Shown: positions 1-7,247 of the stretch, in pieces
Numbering within the stretch: the stretch's first letter is position 1
Layout: the number at the start of each line of letters is the position of its first letter
Assembly: GCA_012032075.1 (NCBI GenBank)
Contig: JAAURU010000131.1
Location: forward strand, 1-8,616
From: Flavobacterium sp.
GTDB lineage: Bacteria; Bacteroidota; Bacteroidia; Flavobacteriales; Flavobacteriaceae
DNA: 8,616 nucleotides
Direction of reading: 5' to 3'
Notes under the pieces: generated by a model
What the model was told of the DNA's origin: nothing
The model's input: the letters and a program-made list of their open reading frames with translations, nothing else
Database searches by the model: none
Program-made: the position numbers and the translations under genes

Positions 1-240
1 TAGAAGATTACGGAGATTGTTAATTTATTCTTTCTTCATACTTATATTAAGATAACTCTATAGAATTTTTCAGCTTTTCTTTCCAATAGACGATAAATAG
101 ATCATATAGAAGATTTTTCCGTTCTTCTCGATCGGGATTAAATATTCTACGATTATAGAATTCGGAAATTTAAATACTTCTTTCTCCGAAAAGACATCCG
201 CGAATTTCTTATACTTCTTAGATAATTTCACGTCCTTCAT
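1..240 (-). pseudogene. pol: Pol remnant: region leading into gypsy reverse transcriptase
   Basis: The minus-strand frame from 240 down reads MKDVKLSKKYKKFADVFSEK (240-181). It matches the well-known start of Ty3/gypsy RT, where 'P-x-E-Y-x-D-F-x-D-V-F-S-E' precedes the catalytic domain. The following residues (EVFKFPNSIIVEYLIPIEKN) and a 'K-I-L-x-x-Y-L-N-I' segment near position 60 occupy the place of the family's 'R-x-x-D-H-x-I' and 'L-x-E-Y-L-D-E-N-L' motifs, but are diverged. The catalytic YxDD motif would lie beyond position 1. The frame is the same as that of the Gag remnant, so the element probably had one fused Gag-Pol frame. Stops in this part include TAG, TAA and one TGA. Confidence 0.72.
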
Positions 241-879
241 CTAAATAGAGTAAGTAGTAGATTCGAAATCTTCCACACTCTATCTAAGAATATTCTACAC
301 TAAGTCGTTTAGAAAAGTCGTCGGATAGAAATATAAAAGAAAGATCGGATCACTATTTTCCTCTTTCTTTCTTATTTCTTCGATACTTATAATTTATATT
401 ATAATACTCTTATAATACTCTCAGATATTCTCTATAAATTATATTTTAAATTTATATTATAGATTTAAAATTAATTAAGAATAAGATTATAATTCTTTAT
501 ATCTATAATTAAGAAATCTATTCTTTTATTATTATATTTCTCTCTAAGAAGCAGTAATTTAAATCTTAAAATAATAATATCTATAAACTATAATAAAATA
601 ATTATTTATTATAGCGATCTTAATTAGTATATACTCTTCTTATTAATTCTTCTTAATAATCAGCTATTAATTTAGAAAATTTATTTAAATATTTATATTA
701 AATAATATTAATACGGATTTATTATTATTTCTATTATAGAGCTGAATCTAAATAATTATATATTAATTCTATTTTATATCGATTAAATATATATCTAACG
801 CCACGGACGTATATATAATATCGGTCTTTAATTTTTTATATACTAAAAGATAATTACTACACTCTTCTAAATAAATTTT

Positions 880-1875
880 ATAACTCCGTTCTTTTTCTTT
901 ACTGCGATATTTATAAATAAGATATCCGATTTTATCGTAGAGAAAGCAGACTTCAGTCTTCCTCTTATTAATCTTATTAAAATTATTAGAGATATTTTTA
1001 AATACTTCTTAAGACTTTAATCCGTTATCTTTTCTATATTTATTTTAAGAAATTATTCTTTTATTATAGATATTTTTAAAGCTCTAAATTCTCGAATTCT
1101 TTTTAAATTTCTTTTATTATTATATTACAGCGATTATCTATTTACGGAAGATGATTTTCTTATTATCTCTAAGAATCTTTCGACGTATTTTAGAATAGAG
1201 CGAATTAAGCAGTCTTTATACTTTTATCTCATCTTCGATTAGAGTAGAAATATTATATTTTATATTCTTAATAGTCGTAATTAAATTATATATAGATTAA
1301 TTCTTTCTTTATTAAATAAATTTAAGATATTAGAACGTCTAAGCTTTATAATTAATAAGATTCGAAATTAGATTTCTATATTAATTAAGAAAATCTATAT
1401 AGATCTTAGAACTATTAATTCTAATATTCTAATTAATTAAAGTCTTTTTATAGAGAGAAGTGACTATAAATACGATACTACGAATATTATTTAGAGACTT
1501 CGCTAGGATCTGAAAGTAAGTCTTCCAGCCGGCAGCGTAGTTCTTTATTTCTTTCAGATCTTTATCTGAATAGATCGGTGAGGTGCTAGTACGAAGATAC
1601 CGTAGTACGTTTACGTCTTAATTACTTATTATTTCAGATCATTTCATACGGATGAATAATTCTTAAATCTTATTAAGATCTAGAGATACTTCTTCTAAGA
1701 ATTTCTTAAATCTATTCTTAATATACTTACAGCGACGCTTAATCTGAAATTAGATATAAATATGATTGAGAATTTTCTAGAAGAAAGAATCTTCTTTAGA
1801 ATTAGAGGCGTTAGAATTCTCAACGGAATTAGAGAATTACTCAGCTTAATTATTAATATCTATTCCTTCATCCGC
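880..1875 (-). pseudogene. gag: Gag polyprotein remnant with degenerate CCHC knuckle
   Basis: Read from high to low coordinates, this frame has a charged, Asn/Ser-rich N-terminal part (about 1875-1760). A basic, coiled-coil-like stretch follows (about 1740-1650). At about 1587-1440 there is a Gag capsid-like segment, including SPIYSDKDLKEIKNYAAGW followed by KTYFQILAKSLNNIRSIVF. This resembles fungal gypsy Gag, where a short 'Y-G-K-x-x-x-E-x-x-x-F' motif precedes a hydrophobic helix and a Leu-x-Gly-x-x-x-x-x-W motif; here the Trp position is a TAG. The zinc knuckle lies further on at 907-948. In-frame stops are those expected from RIP. No start codon can be chosen, because the element meets bacterial DNA at about 1880-1899. 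The segment at 1500-1600 is noticeably less AT-rich than its surroundings. Gag identity is likely; the exact family is unknown. Confidence 0.7.
907..948 (-). other. RIP-mutated CCHC zinc knuckle of Gag
   Basis: The minus-strand codons read CFLYDKIGYLIYKY. The spacing is exactly C-x2-C-x4-H-x4-C if the Tyr residues at positions 4, 9 and 14 are restored to Cys, His and Cys. Each of these is a single RIP-type change: TGC to TAC or TGT to TAT for Cys, and CAT to TAT for His. The first Cys (codon at 946-948) survives. Basic residues follow (RSKEKER), as is usual after a Gag knuckle. This is direct pattern evidence that the reading frame was a nucleic-acid-binding Gag. Confidence 0.78.
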
Positions 1876-1879
1876 TTTC

Positions 1880-1899
1880 TAATTATTAAATTAATAATA
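1880..1899. other. Junction between RIP-mutated fungal DNA and bacterial DNA
   Basis: Up to about 1879 the minus-strand retroelement frame still gives plausible protein (KADEGIDIN at about 1879-1853). From 1899 a bacterial signal peptide begins on the plus strand, and CA and TG return to normal frequency. The bases between are all A/T except one C at 1880, so the breakpoint cannot be placed more exactly. I see no target-site duplication, terminal repeat or integrase-type attachment site, but AT-rich sequence would hide a short one. Confidence 0.75.
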
Positions 1900-2905
1900 T
1901 GCTAAAAAATCTTGTAAAAGCTTTAATTTTATTCTTTTCAATTTTTGTTTTTGGACAAGAAAAAAAGATTATACTTACTATCATAAACAAATAAACAAAG
2001 CTGAAGTTTTCTTTTTAAAAGAAAATAATGTAGATAGTTCTTTGTATTATTACGATAAAACATTTGAAGATTTTGATTTTATTTTTGTCAAAGATGCAAT
2101 CAATGCAGCTCAAATAGCTTACTTCTCAAAAAAAGACTATAAAAAATATCTAATAAAAGGATTTGATTATGGATTAAAACTTGATCATTTAAGATGGATT
2201 AAACTTTTTGAACCCGATTTGAAAAAGTTACTTATTGATAAGAATTTAATAAAAGAGCATACAGCTAGAAAGAAAGAATATCTAAAAAAAATAGATTTAG
2301 AGTACCTAAATACGCTATACATTTTTGGTATTCAAGACCAATTAGATAAACAAACTCCCAACAGGAGATTATATGATGTAAAAAAGAGAAAGTCATTTTT
2401 AAAAATTGAAGAGTTTATTCGAGAAAAAGGATTTCCTGGTGAAAAATTACTTGGGATTCAAGATTCTACAGTTTTTAAAGATTCGAATTCAAAATATAAA
2501 GATTTATATGAACGTATAAAAAAGTATAAAAAATTATACTATTTTAAAAGTGATGATCAAATTTTATCACAAGAAATGATATATTTGCTTATGATTCATA
2601 ACTTCTGCAGTTATAATACTTTAGAAGATATTTGGTTAAAAGAAATTAAAAAAGGAAATGTTCATCCTAGAGATGTAGCTTTACTTCATGATAATATATA
2701 TCGTGGTTCTACCTGTAATGATCCTAAAACCCCATACAAGAATAATCTTTTTGTATATTACACAAAATATTCAAACTTGAATAAAGAAATAAACAATAAG
2801 CGAGCAAAACTCTTCATTACGTCATTAGAAATAGACCAACTTAAGATCGATTATGAACAAAATTATGGATTCAAATTTTTCTGGGGTTTTTGGAGTTGTA
2901 GGTAA
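1899..2905 (+). CDS. secreted protein of unknown function, Bacteroidota type (one frameshift)
   Basis: The ATG at 1899 starts a clear signal peptide, MLKNLVKALILFFSIFVFGQ, ending in the 'FGQ' typical of flavobacterial exported proteins. The frame is then lost in a run of seven A (1960-1966). One extra A would join it to DYTYYHKQINKAEVFF and the long frame that ends with TAA at 2905, giving about 335 residues. Without the correction only a TTG start at 2042 remains, which would lose the signal peptide and is unlikely to be the true start. The C-terminal half has a pattern (GFPGEKLLG, then MIHNFCSYNTLEDIWLKEI, then GNVHPRDVALLHDNI) that reminds me of the DUF6624 family of Bacteroidota, but I would not assert membership. 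No catalytic site is recognised. Only a few bases separate the start from the fungal junction, so its promoter is missing. The frameshift probably reflects a sequencing error. Confidence 0.72.
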
Positions 2906-3012
2906 GACTTTTATCACATTGCAATTTGGAATGATGATAGGTAAGTAATTATATTATTTATTTACACTATAAAAATACAACTTTAATCCATATCTATAGG
3001 AATAAACTAATA

Positions 3013-3038
3013 TAGTATCATTTTGCAAAAAGATACTA
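3013..3038. repeat. imperfect 26-bp inverted repeat, possible terminator or operator
   Basis: TAGTATC (3013-3019) pairs with GATACTA (3032-3038), and between them TTTTGCAAAA (3021-3030) is itself a perfect palindrome. Only the A/A pair at 3020 and 3031 breaks the symmetry. No T-run follows, so a protein-binding site is as likely as a terminator. The half-site TAGTATCAT recurs at 3084-3092, over the start codon of the next gene. Confidence 0.45.
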
Positions 3039-3062
3039 CTAATTCAATTGAATAATTTCAAT

Positions 3063-3070
3063 TATATTTG
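3063..3070 (+). promoter_or_regulatory. possible Bacteroidota -7 promoter element (TAnnTTTG)
   Basis: TATATTTG matches the Bacteroidota -7 consensus TAnnTTTG and lies 20 bases before the ATG at 3091. I do not see a TTTG -33 element at the usual spacing of about 19-21 bases; the nearest one (3022-3025) is too far away. In AT-rich DNA this match could be chance. Confidence 0.3.
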
Positions 3071-3090
3071 TTAGTATAAAAACTAGTATC

Positions 3091-6000
3091 ATGAAATCCC
3101 TTATTTTCCAACCAAAAAAACAGTAATCTTATTATTTTTATTTAGTTGTTCACTTTCATTTGGTCAAACTTCTATTGATGAAATTGCTAGTGAATCTAAA
3201 GATTTTAATGAATTTATAACTAAATCTAAAACTTATTTCTCTAAAAAATATGGTTCAAAAAAGAACTAATGAAACATTTAACAGGCAATGAGAAAATAAG
3301 TGAAAAGGATGAATATGAAGATAATGATTTAACTAAATTCCAAAGGATATTGCATTTTTATAATGCAAGATTAACACCAGATGGTTCCTTTTTTGATAAT
3401 AGAGTATTGTATGAAGAAGCTAGAAATAGAAAAAGAAAAAAAATCAAAAAAAACTTTTTCATCGAGAACAATTAATCCTAATGTAATATGGAAAAATATT
3501 GGACCAGCTACTTATTTAGGAAATCAAGCAGGATTAGGACGTACAAGTGCAGTTGCTTTTCATCCTACTCAAGAAAACACTTTTTACGTTGGAGCAGGAG
3601 TAGGTGGTGTTTGGAAAACTACTGATGGTGGAGCTTCTTATACTGTAATTGGTGATTTATTACCTACACTTGCAGTGAGTAAAATTGTTGTGAATCAATC
3701 TAGTCCAAATACTTTGTATGTTGCTACTGGTGGAAGACGAAATTCTAGAAGTTTTGGGGTTTTCAAAACATCTGATAATGGAGCAACTTGGCAAAATACT
3801 TTTTTGAATTATTCAGTTGATCAAAATAAGCAGATATATGAAATGATTGCTGATCCTACAAACAGTAATAAAATGTTTATTGCTGTTCTTTCAGATGGTT
3901 TGTATAGAACTTTAGATGGAATGCAAACAGGAACAAAAGTACTTAATGGGAATGTACGAGATGTAATCTTAAAACCTGGAGACCCAAATATAGTTTATGC
4001 CTTAGTTCATAATTCACCTACTACAGGTAATGGGCAATTATTTAAAAGTACTGATGGTGGAACAACTTTTACTGCTATAGTTAATTTTACAAATTCTGGT
4101 GGCGATATGTTACTGACTGTATCTGCTGCAGATGCTGAAAAAGTTTATTTTAGTCACAACGATATTATTGAAAAATATACTATGAGTGGTTCCCAGTTTA
4201 TAGGAACAGTAAATTTAGCAGCAGCAAATACAATAGATGGTGTTCAAGATATTGATACAGGCTCATTATTTTTATCTCAAAATAATGCTTCTCGAATTTA
4301 TGCTGGTTTTCAATCTCACAATCGTTCTGATAGTGATGGAGCTAGTTTTGAAATCCAATTAAATAAATTTTTAGGTACTGTTAACCCAGATGTTCATGTA
4401 GATTTCATGGAAGCTTACACTAATCCATTAAAACCAAATGTAATTTATTTTGTAATGATGGTGGTTTATATGAATACAATGAACCTAATAATGCTTTTAC
4501 TGACAGAAATAATGGCTTATTAATTACTCAGTTTTATGATATTGCTGTGGGTCAAGATGCTTATGACAGGGTTTCTGGTGGTTCTCAAGATAATGCTAAC
4601 GTATATAGAACACCACAAGGGAATTGGAGGTCTGTAACTCCTACAGGTGATGGAATGGGACAAGAAATTGACCCTTCAGATTTAGGAGTTTTATATGGTT
4701 CCTATCAAAACGGAACTGTAATTAGAGAGGTAAATGGTGCAGGAACAGGAATTACACAAGCAATTAACACATTGAGTAGTAATGTTGATGGTTCTGGAAA
4801 CGGAGAATGGTTAACACCTTATCTTCTAGATCCTAATAACCCAAATACAATTTATATTGGTTACAAAAGAATATATAAATCAACTAATAGAGGAAACTCA
4901 TGGCAAGCAATAAGTCCAAATTTTTCAGGAAATAATATGCAAGCACTTACTGTAGCACCTTCTAATTCTAATTATATTTATGCTTTATATGGAGGCGCTT
5001 TTTATGCTGGAGATATTTTAGGAGATTTTAATAACGGTTCTGCAAATAAAAAGTTTTATGCAACTAGTAATGGAGGAACAACATGGAATACTTATAATTT
5101 CCCTGGTTCTAGAGGTTCTTTCCATATTGCGGTTGACCCAATAGATCCTTTGGTAGTTTATTTAGGAATACATGGTTATGTTGCTGGAGAAAAAGTATAT
5201 AAATCTATTAATGGTGGACAAACGTGGACAAATATATCAGGAACTTTACCAAATGGCCCAACGGTAGCTATAGTTGCACTTAAAGGTGGAGCAGCAGGTG
5301 CTTTGTTTGTAGGAACTGACAGCGGAGTGTATTACAAAGATGATACCATGAGTGATTGGATTGAATATGGTGCTTTGCCTCATGTTCATGTATCTTCTTT
5401 AGTAATAAATTATTGTTCCAAAACAATTTTTGCAGGTACTCATGGAAGATCGGCTTTTTATGCTCCTTTACCAGCTGGTGTAACCTCTTCTTGTGTTACT
5501 TATTGCGAACCTACTCTTTCTACAACGACTGTAAATCAAAAATATACTACTGTACAAATATTGGATAGTAATAATAATGTGGTTTTTACAAATGATACAA
5601 GTGGAAATACTGCTGTTTATCAGCAGTATTTAGATCAAAATATTACGCTACAAAAAGGAAAAACTTATACTCTAAATTTGACTGCCAATAATTTGACTGC
5701 CAATAGTCATGGTGCTGCTTATTTAGATTATAATAGCAATACAAGTTGGGCAGATGCAAACGAACTAATAGGAAGTTTCCAGCAAACTAGCACTGCTAGT
5801 AATGTAACAAAATCGATTACGTTTACAGTCCCTTTAACTGCTAGTAGTTTACCTGGAAGATTAAGAGTAAGAGTATTAGAACAAGGACAAAATATTCCAG
5901 ATGCTTGTTTGCTAAACGGAGGACAAGATGGAATACACAAGATTACAAAATGCTTTTTGTAGATGCTCCAAATTATTGCACACCACAAGTAAGTGGAACA

Positions 6001-6701
6001 CCAAATGAAAAATAACCTTAACTAGAATTTTAGATGTTAATAATACACCTATTTTTAGTTATAATTCAAGTAATCAATCAGTTTTATATCAAAACTCTAC
6101 CGACCAAAATATTACGCTTGAAACAGGTAAAAGCTATACCTTAGAAGTTAGCTTTAATTCTTTCTTTACCGATAATCATTTTGCAGCTTATATGGATTTT
6201 AATAATAATTTACAATGGGAAGCACCAAATGAATTATTAGGAAATATTCAAAGTGGTGGTTCTAGTCAGTTTAATATAACTAGAACAATTCCTTTTACGG
6301 TTCCTGCAAATGCTACACTTACAACATCAAGTCGATTACGATTACGTTATTTATATGTAGGTGCTGTTATTCCAGATCCTTGTGTTTTATTAGCTGGTGG
6401 ATTTGCTGGAGAAACCGAAGATTATAATGTTACTATTGTAAGTGGAACATTAGGTTTAACCAATCAAACATTAGATAATTCATTAGTGGTTTATCCAAAT
6501 CCTGCAAAAGATATACTTTACTTTAAAGGAGTGGAAACCAACGGAATTATGTATAAAATAATAGACCTAACAGGAAGAACAGTTATTGAAAATACAAAAT
6601 ATAATAACGGTATTTCTTTAATTGGTTTAACCAAAGGTATTTATTTAGTTCAAGCTACTTTAGATGGAGCAAAAACGGTTAAGAGGATTATTGTGGAATA
6701 A
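3091..6701 (+). CDS. T9SS-exported Asp-box beta-propeller protein with GEVED repeats (six frameshifts)
   Basis: Once six indels are bridged this is one gene of about 1204 residues, secreted or held on the cell surface by the type IX system. It starts MKSLIFQPKK, then a hydrophobic segment ending FSCSLSFGQ, a signal peptide. Residues about 133-795 form a VPS10/sortilin- or Xgh74-like propeller opening with WKNIGP and carrying six Asp-boxes (S/T-x-D/N-x-G-x-x-W/F/Y). Two GEVED-type repeats follow (about 804-1120), then a C-terminal sorting domain. Frame breaks lie at A7 3114-3120 (one A lost), A6 3257-3262 (one A lost), A8 3436-3443 or 3446-3453 (one extra), T4 4448-4451 (one T lost), about 5925-5945 (one base lost) and A5 6008-6012 (one A lost). 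Protein similarity is smooth across each break and no in-frame stop is needed to explain them, so sequencing error is the likely cause. Substrate and role are unknown; adhesion, carbohydrate binding or glycoside hydrolysis are possible. Without correction it appears as fragments at 3269-3475, 3381-4523, 4547-5962 and 6192-6701. Confidence 0.85.
3486..5473 (+). other. beta-propeller domain with six Asp-boxes
   Basis: The repeated motif S/T-x-D/N-x-G-x-x-aromatic occurs as TTDGGASY (3618-3641), TSDNGATW (3768-3791), STDGGTTF (4047-4070), STNRGNSW (4880-4903), TSNGGTTW (5063-5086) and SINGGQTW (5204-5227). Most are followed by a strand and a 'D-P-x-x-P-x-x-x-Y' turn (for example LDPNNPNTIYIG), the standard blade pattern of sortilin/VPS10 and GH74-like propellers. 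The ending THGRSAFYAP is also typical. The uneven spacing suggests more blades whose Asp-boxes have been lost. Catalytic acids of GH74 cannot be confirmed by eye. Confidence 0.8.
5501..5973 (+). repeat. GEVED-type repeat 1
   Basis: This copy starts YCEPTLSTTT and runs through QNITLQKGKTYTLNLTANN, AAYLDYNSNTSWADANELIG and LRVRVLEQGQNIPDACLLNG to a frame-disrupted GGQDG...DYKML. It aligns over its length with the copy at 5974-6449. The DNA is also similar in places: CAAAATATTACGCT occurs in both. GEVED domains are common in secreted Bacteroidota proteins just before the sorting domain. The 'GEVEDY' signature itself falls where a base is missing (about 5925-5945). Confidence 0.7.
5974..6449 (+). 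repeat. GEVED-type repeat 2
   Basis: This copy starts YCTPQVSGT and ends with the intact signature GETEDYNVTIV. Core segments QNITLETGKSYTLEVSF, AAYMDFNNNLQWEAPNELLG and LRLRYLYVG match repeat 1 position by position. A one-base loss in the A run at 6008-6012 splits it between two frames; adding one A gives TPNEKITLTRILDVNN without a break. The duplication suggests a binding or spacer module of the exported protein. Confidence 0.75.
6471..6701 (+). other. type IX secretion C-terminal sorting domain (type A)
   Basis: The last 76 residues start LDNSLVVYPNPAKDILYF, include YKIIDLTGRTV and KGIYLVQATLDG, and end KTVKRIIVE. This is the standard type A Por-secretion sorting domain: a P-N-P-x-x-D/N motif, a central L-x-G-R, then K-G-x-Y-x-V and a basic C-terminus. 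It directs the protein through the outer membrane and is normally cut off by PorU. Its presence places the source in Bacteroidota. The segment is free of frameshifts and ends in TAA at 6699-6701. Confidence 0.93.
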
Positions 6702-6727
6702 ATAAAATAAAATTTAAGATTGATTAT

Positions 6728-6756
6728 AAACCCAGTTTAAGTTATGAACTGGGTTT
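6728..6756. terminator. bidirectional hairpin terminator
   Basis: AAACCCAGTT (6728-6737) and AACTGGGTTT (6747-6756) are perfect inverted repeats with a 9-base loop. T-rich sequence follows on the plus strand. The hairpin sits between the convergent ends of the large gene (stop 6701) and the regulator gene (stop 6763) and can serve both. On the minus strand the run after the stem is AT-rich rather than pure T. Confidence 0.85.
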
Positions 6757-6762
6757 TGTGTT

Positions 6763-7137
6763 TTATTTTTGAGATAATTTTGTATTTAAAAGTTTGAGTT
6801 CTTCTTTTAAGGAAATATTTTCTTCCTCTAGTTTAGCAATGTATTTTCTTTGGTTTTCCAATAAATATTCTGGAATAGAGTATATGTGATTATTGCCTTG
6901 ATAATTTCCTGTTGCATTATCTCTACATATGAAAATCATCGATTCTTCACTTTCAAAAATTTCTTCAACAGGGATTTTTAAAAGAGAGGCAATTTTTTCC
7001 CATTCATTACTACTTATTTTTACTTGTCCTTTTTCTCTTCTACTATAATTAGAAACATCGATACAAAGATGTTCGGCAATTTGTTGTTGCGAAAAGCCTT
7101 TTTGTTTTCTAGCCTCAATTAATTTAATCTTCTCCAT
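6763..7137 (-). CDS. XRE-family helix-turn-helix transcriptional regulator
   Basis: This intact 124-residue protein starts MEKIKLIEARKQKGFSQQQ. Residues about 5-60 form a Cro/C1-type (HTH_3) DNA-binding domain: 'R-x-x-K-G-F-S-Q-Q-Q-I-A' is helix 2, 'D-V-S-N-Y-S-R-R-E-K-G' the recognition helix, and 'L-L-K-I-P-V-E-E-I-F' the usual closing segment. The C-terminal part (about 95-124; YLLENQRKYIAKLEEENISL) is Leu/Glu/Lys-rich and predicted to be a coiled coil for dimerisation. The middle holds no known ligand domain. The gene is convergent with the large exported-protein gene and divergent from the GG-leader peptide gene. A dyad 15 bases before its start codon suggests autoregulation and possibly control of the peptide. 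The exact target is inferred. Confidence 0.9.
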   Translation of the reverse strand: MEKIKLIEARKQKGFSQQQIAEHLCIDVSNYSRREKGQVKISSNEWEKIASLLKIPVEEIFESEESMIFICRDNATGNYQGNNHIYSIPEYLLENQRKYIAKLEEENISLKEELKLLNTKLSQK

Positions 7138-7151
7138 ACTGTAAAACTTAT

Positions 7152-7182
7152 TATTGCGAAAATACGCAAAATATTCGCAATA
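7152..7182. promoter_or_regulatory. dyad-symmetric probable operator in the divergent promoter region
   Basis: TATTGCGAA (7152-7160) and TTCGCAATA (7174-7182) are perfect inverted 9-mers, with ACGCAAAATA between them repeating part of the motif. The dyad lies 14 bases before the regulator's start (7137) and 65 bases before the peptide's ATG (7248). CG-containing symmetric sites are rare in this AT-rich DNA, which makes the match stand out. A site for the XRE dimer is the natural reading. The minus strand here also has TATTTTG, one base short of TAnnTTTG. Confidence 0.6.
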
Positions 7183-7247
7183 GTAATATTTTGTTAGTTA
7201 AAGATTTATATGGTTATTTGTTTTTAGTAAATCCTAAAATAATAATT

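Larger units (their letters stand above)
1..1896 (-). mobile_element. RIP-degraded Ty3/gypsy-like retrotransposon, Gag-Pol remnant, truncated at both ends
   Basis: The dinucleotides CA and TG are almost missing (3 CA and 1 TG in positions 361-780) while TA is very common and CG persists. That is the signature of fungal repeat-induced point mutation, in which C before A becomes T on either strand. On the minus strand a single frame (codons ending at positions divisible by 3) runs the full length without needing any indel. Its stops are nearly all TAA or TAG, which RIP makes from CAA, CAG and TGG; I saw three TGA (complements of 421-423, 70-72 and 1639-1641). The frame holds, in order, a Gag-like region, a zinc knuckle and the N-terminal part of Pol reverse transcriptase. 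The LTRs, the rest of RT, RNase H and integrase are not in the window. A protease motif should lie near 540-800 but I could not recognise it. The element is non-functional. Superfamily assignment rests on motif recognition by eye. Confidence 0.82.
2906..3090. other. intergenic region between two secreted-protein genes
   Basis: These AT-rich 185 bases contain no convincing gene. They hold an imperfect 26-bp inverted repeat (3013-3038), a TAnnTTTG-type promoter element (3063-3070) and a second copy of TAGTATCAT (3084-3092) overlapping the next start codon. They probably contain the end of the upstream transcript and the promoter of the large gene. Confidence 0.6.

Noticed and set aside
361..780. 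low-complexity AT-rich spacer or origin-like region
   Set aside because: The AT bias is explained by RIP: CA and TG are specifically missing, and the minus-strand retroelement frame continues through it.
1250..1450. plus-strand reverse transcriptase YxDD remnants (TATATAGAT near 1286 and IDLR near 1400)
   Set aside because: The matches are short and AT-driven, while the minus-strand frame gives long ordered motifs over the whole region.
1..1896. CRISPR array or bacterial intergenic repeat
   Set aside because: No regularly spaced direct repeats are present; the short recurring TTAATTAA-like words come from base composition.
3381..3480. independent start of the propeller gene at ATG 3381
   Set aside because: That ATG lies inside the upstream frame of the same protein; the propeller follows a signal peptide at 3091 once homopolymer indels are bridged, and starting at 3381 would leave a T9SS cargo without a signal peptide.
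5728..5988. minus-strand open frame of 86 codons
   Set aside because: It lies antisense to the GEVED repeat of the exported-protein gene, whose plus-strand translation is clearly real. No motif or start context supports it.
7191..7247. upstream extension of the GG-leader peptide
   Set aside because: The added residues are hydrophobic and precede an ATG that starts the conserved MKKISLKDVKN leader. A leader peptide of this class begins there.
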